In this document: piece after piece, positions 32,548-38,477 of the stretch
Numbering within the stretch: position 1 is the stretch's first letter
Layout: every line of letters begins with the position of its first letter
Virus record (IMG/VR): IMGVR_UViG_3300042306_000889
Coordinates: 1-38,477 of that record
Direction: 5' to 3' (one strand)
DNA length: 38,477 bases
Origin: a virus
Translations under genes and position numbers: made by a program
The notes under the pieces: model-generated
Databases searched by the model: none
Seen by the model: only the letters and a program-made list of their open reading frames with translations
What the model was told of the DNA's origin: nothing

Positions 32548-32592
32548 TAGTAATTGTATCTTTTCTTTTTCATCATATTTTTTATTTTTCTT

Positions 32593-33435
32593 TTAACGAT
32601 CATTCTTTTTATTATTTTTATCATATAAAAACTCCTCATAAAATTTTTCTGCCCATATTTTGTGAAAGCCTCTGCCAAAATGATATCCGTCTCTTGCCCT
32701 TAAGTCCTTTATTCGTATGTCCCAGTAGTCTTTATCAAAATTACTTGTGTTTATGTATCCGTCTAGGTTAGCTACAGAATCTGTAATAGTCCGAGCTGTT
32801 GGAGCATGCCATGTTGACCATATTAACTTTATATTATTTATTTTACAGAACTGTATTAAATTTCTTAATAGAAAATAATTAAACAATATATTAACTTTTA
32901 TAACTTCTGGAGATTCATGATTCTTAAAAAAATGCTCAGTATCAATATCATTATCTATCTCACTATCGCTTACCTGATATTTTGGATACCACCCCATTGA
33001 TTCTGACCAGGTCACGTATCTGGTTTGATCTGGCAATTGCAAAAATATATAATCTGGACATCCATAATCATATGCATATTGAAATACATTCATTACTACA
33101 CCAGCTACAGTAAGTCCTGCTTTGCCTACGTTGTAGTAACCTGCAACATCGTTATTTTCTTTAATTTTATGGTAAAGCACATTGGCCCAGACGTCCTCTA
33201 GACTATTTGATGCCCCTTCTGTTTCAGAGCATCCTCCAAACAGGATATGCATCCCAGACTTTTTTTTCGTAAAGTCATCGCATCTAAATCCTTCATTATT
33301 ATACTTATACGTTATACGTTCATCAGGTTTAATGTTTAAATCCTTCTCATAAAACATTATCTCTTCTTCATAATTTGGTTTTGTACGTCCAAAGTATCTT
33401 TTTAGTAATGAAATATCAATCTCGTTTAAATTCAT
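32593..33435 (-). CDS. SGNH/GDSL-type hydrolase, paralog 2
   Basis: 280 aa. Block I ILFGGCSETEG with nucleophile S70, YYNVGKAGLTVAG as the oxyanion block (100-112), and RARDGYHFG with D249 and H252. Shares IWSTWH and ARDGxH with the gene at 28017-29039; the N-terminus of that gene is longer. No signal peptide. It lies between the oxidoreductase and carbamoyltransferase genes, so it may act on the same product. Confidence 0.78.
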   Translation of the reverse strand: MNLNEIDISLLKRYFGRTKPNYEEEIMFYEKDLNIKPDERITYKYNNEGFRCDDFTKKKSGMHILFGGCSETEGASNSLEDVWANVLYHKIKENNDVAGYYNVGKAGLTVAGVVMNVFQYAYDYGCPDYIFLQLPDQTRYVTWSESMGWYPKYQVSDSEIDNDIDTEHFFKNHESPEVIKVNILFNYFLLRNLIQFCKINNIKLIWSTWHAPTARTITDSVANLDGYINTSNFDKDYWDIRIKDLRARDGYHFGRGFHKIWAEKFYEEFLYDKNNKKNDR

Positions 33436-33441
33436 TTACCT

Positions 33442-34392
33442 TTACCCATCTATATTGTTTTTTAAAATTAACTTACCAAAGGTTTCTCTATTTCTTATTT
33501 TTTCATGCATTATTTTTGCATCCTTTAACTCCATAGATTCTCCTATAATAATTTTTATCTTTCCTTCTTTAATTAAATTAAACAAATCATTTACTGCAAT
33601 ACTAAGCTTATTTGAGTTTTCAAACATTTTTGTTCCCCAAAAACCAGAAACTATCTTTGTGTCTTTTAATATATCTCTGATTTGAATAGATGGCAATCCT
33701 TCCCTAGATGAGGCGCCGTATGAACATATATGCCCTCCAGCTTCCAGCATGAAATAATAGTTCATAAAATGCTTTCCGCCATAAGACTCAAGTATAAATT
33801 TAGGCTTTTCTCCTATGCTGCCTAATATTTTTTTTATTTCAGACATGTCGTCTAGGCAAGCAAAGTCGGCCCCTAAAGACTTTATAAAATCTATTTTTTT
33901 ATCGCTTCCAGTAACACCAATTACTGTTGCTCCTACTATCTTGCATAGCTGTATCAGTATCATTCCCACAGCGCTGGATGCACCATTAATAAGAACTAGG
34001 TCTCCAGATTTAATATTACATATGTCTTTAACAATTCCATAAGCAGTTGTTCCTTGACAGACTACAGACAAAGCCTCTTCTTCTGTCACTCCGTCTGGAA
34101 CTTCAAATATTCTATCTTTATTCACAACAAGCTTTTCTGCATAAGCGCCACTGGCAGTATGACCGACATACAACTTACCATCAATCATAAAAGAAGCTTC
34201 TATACCAGGGACCACTGGAGGAAGTGTCTGAACTAGATAGCTATTTTCAGTTTGATAAGTGTCTGCATAATTAACACCTATCATCCTAGTATCTACAAGG
34301 ATCTGATCTTTTACTGGAACTGGATCACGATAGTCTATATATTCCATTACCTCTGGTCCACCAAAAGATTTAACAACTATTGCCTTCATCAT
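33442..34392 (-). CDS. Quinone oxidoreductase-like MDR enzyme
   Basis: 316 aa. Medium-chain dehydrogenase of the NADPH:quinone reductase type: MKAIVVKSFGGPEVM start, IGVNYADTY (38-46), and LVLINGASSAVGMILIQLC (131-149) as the nucleotide-binding loop. The zinc ligands of alcohol dehydrogenases are absent. It would reduce quinones or enones with NADPH. Its ATGATG overlaps the stop of the gene before it. Rare in phages. Confidence 0.88.
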   Translation of the reverse strand: MMKAIVVKSFGGPEVMEYIDYRDPVPVKDQILVDTRMIGVNYADTYQTENSYLVQTLPPVVPGIEASFMIDGKLYVGHTASGAYAEKLVVNKDRIFEVPDGVTEEEALSVVCQGTTAYGIVKDICNIKSGDLVLINGASSAVGMILIQLCKIVGATVIGVTGSDKKIDFIKSLGADFACLDDMSEIKKILGSIGEKPKFILESYGGKHFMNYYFMLEAGGHICSYGASSREGLPSIQIRDILKDTKIVSGFWGTKMFENSNKLSIAVNDLFNLIKEGKIKIIIGESMELKDAKIMHEKIRNRETFGKLILKNNIDG

Positions 34393-34799
34393 ACCCCTAA
34401 CTCTGATCTATACTCAATAAGTATATCAAATAATAAATCAGAATATGATTTATTAACTATAAGAAACTGGGTAGCATTAGGGCTACACAGCTGTATTAAC
34501 TCATCATAAGCACTGCTATCTACTTCAAAAAACCATCTTATGTGGTCAATAAATAAAATAAAAAGGTCATGACCTTCTTTTGTTTTTGCAGAAATTCCTA
34601 AATCAATTGCTATATCAAATTTATCTTGAAAGTCATATGCTTCTTTTAGCATGACAGTATATTCTTCTTTTGAATACCCCTTCATTTTTTCAGTTGCCTT
34701 TATTACCCAAGGATTGCTTGGAAAAGTTTTAGCTATGTTTTGAAATAAAAATCTTCTATTTTCAAAAACCTCTTCTTCAAAATTCAGATTCGTCATCAT
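34389..34799 (-). CDS. Unknown helical protein, 136 aa
   Basis: Begins MMTNLNFEEEVFENRRFLFQ and is all-helical, with a conserved-looking EGHDLFILFIDHIRWFFEVD stretch. No Cys motif. It overlaps its neighbours on both sides, so it is translated in the terminase-side operon. Function unknown. Confidence 0.72.
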   Translation of the reverse strand: MMTNLNFEEEVFENRRFLFQNIAKTFPSNPWVIKATEKMKGYSKEEYTVMLKEAYDFQDKFDIAIDLGISAKTKEGHDLFILFIDHIRWFFEVDSSAYDELIQLCSPNATQFLIVNKSYSDLLFDILIEYRSELGV

Positions 34800-35109
34800 A
34801 TATTCCTTCTGGCCTTATAGGAAGCAAGCCTCTCTCTTTTGCAATTTCAAATCCTTCAGAAGACAATATTATTGTAGCTTCTAAATTTTCATCATACTCT
34901 ACATCTATTAGACCATCTTCATAAAGCTCTAGCAAAGATTCATCAACATACTCTATATGTGACTCCCAAAGTTCTGGGGCAAGTGCTTTTGTTATATCTT
35001 CATCTAGTTCAAATATGTATTCTCCGTTAGGATCAATGCCAGCTATTCTTATTGCACCTATTTCAATATAATAATTAATTTTTTCATTATAATAATCTTC
35101 ATTATTCAT
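34777..35109 (-). CDS. Conserved acidic protein, 110 aa
   Basis: I prefer ATG 35109 (MNNEDYYNEKINYYIEIGAI) over a GTG four codons upstream; neither has a ribosome site, and the start overlaps the preceding gene. Layout: GIDPNGEYIFELDED, KALAPELW, then ESLLELYEDGLIDVEYDENLEA, which looks like a winged-helix segment. I recall this type next to terminase genes in other phages. Function unknown. Confidence 0.74.
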   Translation of the reverse strand: MNNEDYYNEKINYYIEIGAIRIAGIDPNGEYIFELDEDITKALAPELWESHIEYVDESLLELYEDGLIDVEYDENLEATIILSSEGFEIAKERGLLPIRPEGIYDDESEF

Positions 35110-35347
35110 TGGAGTTATCACTTGTCATGGATGTGTAAACAATTGTTTGAACATACTCTGAAAAATGTTTACTTAAATTACCTGGAGGCCTATGCCCTAG
35201 ATTTTCCCAAAGTTTTTTGTACTCCAAAACATTGTAGTATGTTGTTGGGCAAAGTGTGATGCCATTAAAATCTTTTAACAATATAGGAAGAGGAACATGC
35301 TTGCCGCAGCATTTGCACTCTTTAGCTTTTTCTTGATATATACTCAT
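35102..35347 (-). CDS. Zinc-binding protein next to terminase, 81 aa
   Basis: CKCC (about residues 11-14) and C33 with H17 suggest a zinc site; the second half reads NVLEYKKLWENLGHRPPGNL and KHFSEYVQ. Lies directly after the large terminase and overlaps it (ATGA). It could be an HNH-like packaging helper, but the HNH residues are not all visible. Confidence 0.74.
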   Translation of the reverse strand: MSIYQEKAKECKCCGKHVPLPILLKDFNGITLCPTTYYNVLEYKKLWENLGHRPPGNLSKHFSEYVQTIVYTSMTSDNSNE

Positions 35348-37134
35348 AATATTTCCATTCCACTTAATGCGTCAGAAAGGTCCCTAGGCATTGCTGAAGG
35401 AGCCTTTATTAAATTAGGACTTTCCTTTACTAAACTTTCTCTATACTGTTTTTTTACTGAAGAGTAATCATGAACTTCTATGTCTCCAAATGCTGCTCTT
35501 GTTAAACTAATTGCATTATATATAGATCCACAAACAGCGTCTGCTAAGTCTTTTGATCCTTTTCTAGGGTGATCAACTTTATCACGCATAATTCTTAACT
35601 CAAGTAGTTCATCTACTAGCAATGGTATATGTGGACCATTCAGTCTTTCTTCTAAAACCACCATAGCCATATCGTCATAATGCTTCTTTGCTACGGATAA
35701 AGTTTCTGTGCTTATCCCATACTGTTTTAGTTGCTGCATCATGTCATGAGAATTCCATCTATCAAATGTGCATATTCTAATATTAAATCCTCTTGACCTT
35801 AATGATAGTATATAATCTCTAACTTCTCCAAAGTCCACCGACTTATCTGATGTTGGAGTCCAGTACATTACGGCATCAACCTTTACAATAGGAGCTGGTT
35901 GCGAATATGTGTCTGTAACCTTTACGCTCACCCATCTATCAATGTGCGCCATAGAGACTGCACAATGGTCATGTTTTTGTGCTAAGTCTACGTGTATAAA
36001 ATAATCTTTATCCTCTTCTGGCAAAAACCATTCTTCAAATCTTCCAAATTTATCTACCGCTATTGAAAGATCATTAAATGCCATCTCAACCTTTTCACGA
36101 GATTTAAAAAATGCATCTATAGCTTCTGGAGGCATGCAAGCAAATCTTCCTAGAGCATCTGTTACGTCTCTATAAAATGCAATCTTAAAATCTTCAATAC
36201 TTCTGGTTGGATTAACTTCCCATGTGGGTCTGCGTATTGCATACACTCTAGGATATTTGTATGAAACAATTTGATCTTCATCCCAGAAGATGTCGAACTC
36301 ATTACCAACTGTGTTCTCTGGTAAATCTGGATCTAATTTAAATCTATGTGATCTTGATATAATTTCTTTTTCAGATATAATCTCATCGTATCTTTGCTGT
36401 ATATAATCGTTTTTAAAACGCGGGAATGATAAAAGAATTACTTTACCGTAATCTGGAAAACGAGAATCTACTGAGGCCCTATACATGTCATAAATTCCAC
36501 TTGCAGTTTTTGCTTGATCGTGGCCACTTGTGCTATCTAAAGCAAATCCAGAAATTTCATCAAGCACTGCAACAAGAACGTTATATCCTTCAAATGCTTC
36601 TCTTTCTGAGTGACCAGAGTATACAGTTACGTTCTTATCAAACTTGATTTCTGAAGCTTTTTCAAAATATTTACCTATAAACCAAGGAGAGTGTGTGACT
36701 CTATTCTTAAAGCCCTTAAAGAAAACGTTGTTGGCCTGCTGGGCGTTAATAGCAATGTTAATAATATCTATAGAATCTCCTGGAGGTTTGCCATAGTATG
36801 AAGCTGGATCCTTTAAGCATAGCAATAGATATACAATATATGCAACAGAGATAGTTGAGCAATAATCTTTACCGCTACCTTTGCCTAGTTGGGCAACAAC
36901 CTCATTGCATGTTTGCCTATATCTAAGCATGCCTTCTTTTTCACCAAACAGCTTTATCAGTGTTGACTCTTTATATATCTGAGAAGATCTTTCAATCAGA
37001 GTATACTGATACTCTGATAATTCTGGCAGCCCTAGATAGTTTTTGTCTGTTACAAATGTTCTAAGGTCAACGGGCCTTTCATCAAACTCTTCCCCGTCCA
37101 GGATGTCGATGAAATCATTAAAATCAAACTCCAC
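35344..37134 (-). CDS. terL: Terminase large subunit
   Basis: 596 aa. The DNA-packaging ATPase and nuclease. Walker A is LGKGSGKD (residues 83-90), Walker B is VLVAVLDE with D192 and E193. The RNase H-like nuclease has D382 (HVDLAQKHDH), D457 (CTFDRWNS) and D528/D531 (KGSKDLADAV). It overlaps the small subunit gene by 11 bp. It cuts and pumps DNA into the prohead. The sequence is closest in style to large actinophage terminases. Confidence 0.94.
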   Translation of the reverse strand: MEFDFNDFIDILDGEEFDERPVDLRTFVTDKNYLGLPELSEYQYTLIERSSQIYKESTLIKLFGEKEGMLRYRQTCNEVVAQLGKGSGKDYCSTISVAYIVYLLLCLKDPASYYGKPPGDSIDIINIAINAQQANNVFFKGFKNRVTHSPWFIGKYFEKASEIKFDKNVTVYSGHSEREAFEGYNVLVAVLDEISGFALDSTSGHDQAKTASGIYDMYRASVDSRFPDYGKVILLSFPRFKNDYIQQRYDEIISEKEIISRSHRFKLDPDLPENTVGNEFDIFWDEDQIVSYKYPRVYAIRRPTWEVNPTRSIEDFKIAFYRDVTDALGRFACMPPEAIDAFFKSREKVEMAFNDLSIAVDKFGRFEEWFLPEEDKDYFIHVDLAQKHDHCAVSMAHIDRWVSVKVTDTYSQPAPIVKVDAVMYWTPTSDKSVDFGEVRDYILSLRSRGFNIRICTFDRWNSHDMMQQLKQYGISTETLSVAKKHYDDMAMVVLEERLNGPHIPLLVDELLELRIMRDKVDHPRKGSKDLADAVCGSIYNAISLTRAAFGDIEVHDYSSVKKQYRESLVKESPNLIKAPSAMPRDLSDALSGMEIL

Positions 37135-37660
37135 TGACTTCCTCGATAATCTCTATAGGCTCAACAATACCAGTGATTTGTGATAAGCGTTTAGCAACTT
37201 CAATCTTACATTTTGGACAAGATGCAGTTACTTCCTTTAAGATCTTAACCAAGACTTCTTGTTTTCTTTCAGCTTCAGCCATTTGTCCAGCAAGCTCTGC
37301 ATTATCTAATAAGCCAACCTCTTGAAGCATTCCAATTCTTTTGCCTTCAATATCTGCAATTAATTTAAGTGCGCCAGACTTAACGCTAAGCTGCCCTGCC
37401 AGATCAGCATCTTCAACTGTTTTCCAAGCTTCTTTGATTAGCATAGCGTAATGCTGGTCCGCACCAGAGATGGCCTCTTTAGCACGTTCACGGGCTGATG
37501 TGTCGTTGTGGACAACATTCTTCCACTGATCTATTAGCTCTACTACTTCTGACCTCTTAAACCCAGTTAGGGTGGCAATTTGAGTAGGGTTATTACCTCT
37601 TAGTAGCTCTTCAACTACCTTATTCATGCGATCAAAATGATCAGCTAATTCAATATCCAT
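37124..37660 (-). CDS. Terminase small subunit (likely)
   Basis: 178 aa. Helical, with an N-terminal helix-turn-helix-like region (ELLRGNNPTQIATLTGFKRSEVVEL, about 18-42) and a long central helix. C148 and C151 (CPKC) form an unusual CxxC pair. Position directly before terL with overlap supports the call. Near-leaderless promoter TTGAGT-17-TATAAT with 8 nt to the ATG. Confidence 0.8.
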   Translation of the reverse strand: MDIELADHFDRMNKVVEELLRGNNPTQIATLTGFKRSEVVELIDQWKNVVHNDTSARERAKEAISGADQHYAMLIKEAWKTVEDADLAGQLSVKSGALKLIADIEGKRIGMLQEVGLLDNAELAGQMAEAERKQEVLVKILKEVTASCPKCKIEVAKRLSQITGIVEPIEIIEEVSGV

Positions 37661-37668
37661 AGATATAT

Positions 37669-37697
37669 ATTATACTTCTAGTTGACTAAAAACTCAA
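37669..37697 (-). promoter_or_regulatory. Promoter of the terminase operon
   Basis: TTGAGT (37697-37692), 17-bp spacer, TATAAT (37674-37669), 8 nt to ATG 37660. No ribosome site, so nearly leaderless. Confidence 0.65.
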
Positions 37698-38020
37698 ACT
37701 GACTTTGCTATTTTATATAGAACTAGGTAGCCTATTAGATCATCAATATCATTATCGCCTGCAAAACCCTGATTATTCTTAACTCGATTTAGCTTATCGT
37801 CAATACGCACCTTTAACTGCTCTACCGAATCCGCCGTTGAAAATATTCTGGCTGGCTCTAAAGCTGAATTGCCGTAAGATATATTTTTCTCAATTAACAT
37901 ATGGGCAATCTCATGGCAGGTTCTCCATATACTATTACCTGCAGGTGCGCCAGTGGCCCTTAAATAAAGGTCCTCGCAATGAAAATTTTTTACATCTGGA
38001 AATACTGAACTAAGAGCCAT
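37694..38020 (-). CDS. DUF1599-like nucleotide-modification domain protein
   Basis: 108 aa. The C-terminal two-thirds (ISYGNSALEPARIF..., RIDDKLNRVKNN, DNDIDDLIGYLVLYKIA) match the DUF1599/nucleotide-modification-associated domain 1 pattern (YG.S......ri.dKl.R......D...DligY). Family members are found in phages and are thought to act near nucleotide metabolism. The N-terminal 30 residues are not part of this domain. It overlaps the gene before it by 11 bp. Confidence 0.68.
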   Translation of the reverse strand: MALSSVFPDVKNFHCEDLYLRATGAPAGNSIWRTCHEIAHMLIEKNISYGNSALEPARIFSTADSVEQLKVRIDDKLNRVKNNQGFAGDNDIDDLIGYLVLYKIAKSV

Positions 38021-38477
38021 AAGATTCTTCCACCTTTAAAATTACATAATCTACCCAACGCTCAGAGTCTTCTGGCGTATGGTGTTTCCATTCATCTACA
38101 GTTTCAAACATTCTATTAATAACATTATACATTGGCTCTATCGGTTTTGGCAAGCCATTTTCTTCTGATATTTTTCTAAAAATAGGAGACATATCTTCCC
38201 ACATCTGATAATCTTCATCATCCTCATACTGCCACCATGGTGACATAAAGATTACTTTAGTATTATATTTTTTCCCGAATCTAATTGTTTCGCTAGTATA
38301 ATTACGAATAACCGATTCCATATTATTATACTTATTATAGTACTGCATGGCAGCATCCATACCACCAAACTCACCAACAATTACAGAGCTTTCGCCTAAA
38401 TCAGAAATATTATCTTTAAATAAATTTTCTAGGTAATCAAAGTCAACCTTATAAGCGCCTCTGCTTTCTTGCCACAA
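38010..38477 (-). CDS. Partial gene, unknown (5' end outside window)
   Basis: At least 155 codons; the start lies beyond the right edge (the frame is open to the last base). A VIFMSPWWQYEDDEDYQMW stretch and a VIVGEFGG stretch resemble the strands of SGNH-type hydrolases, but no catalytic block is visible in the part given. Function not assigned. Confidence 0.6.
   Translation of the reverse strand: MWQESRGAYKVDFDYLENLFKDNISDLGESSVIVGEFGGMDAAMQYYNKYNNMESVIRNYTSETIRFGKKYNTKVIFMSPWWQYEDDEDYQMWEDMSPIFRKISEENGLPKPIEPMYNVINRMFETVDEWKHHTPEDSERWVDYVILKVEESYGS

Noticed and set aside
32548-32576. A 9-codon frame MMKKKRYNY before the carbamoyltransferase
   Set aside because: It ends in TAATG like real coupled genes, but has no ribosome site and is too short to support.
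1-38477. Integrase, transposase or insertion sequence
   Set aside because: No tyrosine or serine recombinase motif, no terminal inverted repeats and no target duplications were seen.

Overview
This is a 38.5-kb piece of a large, low-GC, double-stranded DNA phage genome. The phage nature is shown by a terminase pair (large subunit 35344-37134, small subunit 37124-37660), a CHAP endolysin next to a membrane protein (23241-24229), eight tRNA genes and dozens of tightly overlapping small genes. The host is most likely an aquatic actinobacterium. The window encodes a WhiB factor, an Lsr2-type DNA-binding domain, an Ntn hydrolase like proteasome beta subunits, and a secreted protein whose C-terminal tail I recall from freshwater Nanopelagicales (acI) proteins. 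Many genes have leaderless promoters, which are common in Actinobacteria. No capsid, portal, tail, integrase or polymerase gene is visible here.

The left arm (1-9322) is all on the plus strand. It holds 27 complete, mostly very small genes and one partial gene, which look like an early or host-takeover region. It is organised by a repeated regulatory system. Twelve promoters share a TGTCAG box exactly 10 bp before a TAnAAT -10 hexamer, and most have a CGAAAGG ribosome site. Five of these promoters carry a TGTGA-N6-TCACA site (the Crp/GlxR consensus) about 60-85 bp upstream of the predicted start. The longer spacers hold a repeat with TTACGAC exactly 20 bp before CCCTGGAATTT. Two copies of that repeat contain perfect DnaA-box sequences. 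Recognisable products are a DUF932 protein, an Api92-like protein, an Lsr2-like mini-protein and several zinc ribbons.

The two arms converge on a 548-bp gene-free region (9323-9870). It has a strong terminator, two more repeat copies, a large inverted repeat and three 10-bp-spaced CTCCAC repeats, and is a candidate replication or control region.

The right arm (9871-38477) is all on the minus strand. Reading in its own direction from the right edge: DUF1599-like protein, terminase, small genes, quinone oxidoreductase, SGNH hydrolase, carbamoyltransferase and sulfotransferase-like protein. Then come six tRNAs, a glycosyltransferase, a second SGNH hydrolase, a tiny basic gene, Hsp20, nuclease, FmdB-like ribbon, a 700-aa PA14 surface protein, the lysis region, WhiB, the proteasome-like hydrolase, a secreted subtilase, thioredoxin, a secreted Big-like protein, a histone-like tail protein, a luciferase-family monooxygenase and a cluster of tiny Cys-motif genes. 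Last come an SDR, a cytochrome P450, a prolyl-hydroxylase-like dioxygenase, a JmjC-like dioxygenase, GroES, tRNA-Ile(UAU) and a few small genes. At least nine starts on this arm are preceded by a -10 hexamer 6-7 nt from the ATG, so leaderless transcription by host sigma-A looks general.

Taken together the phage carries two sets of tailoring enzymes. One is oxidative (P450, SDR, two Fe(II)/2-oxoglutarate-type oxygenases, flavin monooxygenase). The other is glycan- or small-molecule-directed (glycosyltransferase, carbamoyltransferase, sulfotransferase-like, two SGNH hydrolases, quinone reductase). It also has a protein-quality set (GroES, Hsp20, thioredoxin, proteasome-like hydrolase, subtilase). 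Their substrates cannot be read from the sequence.
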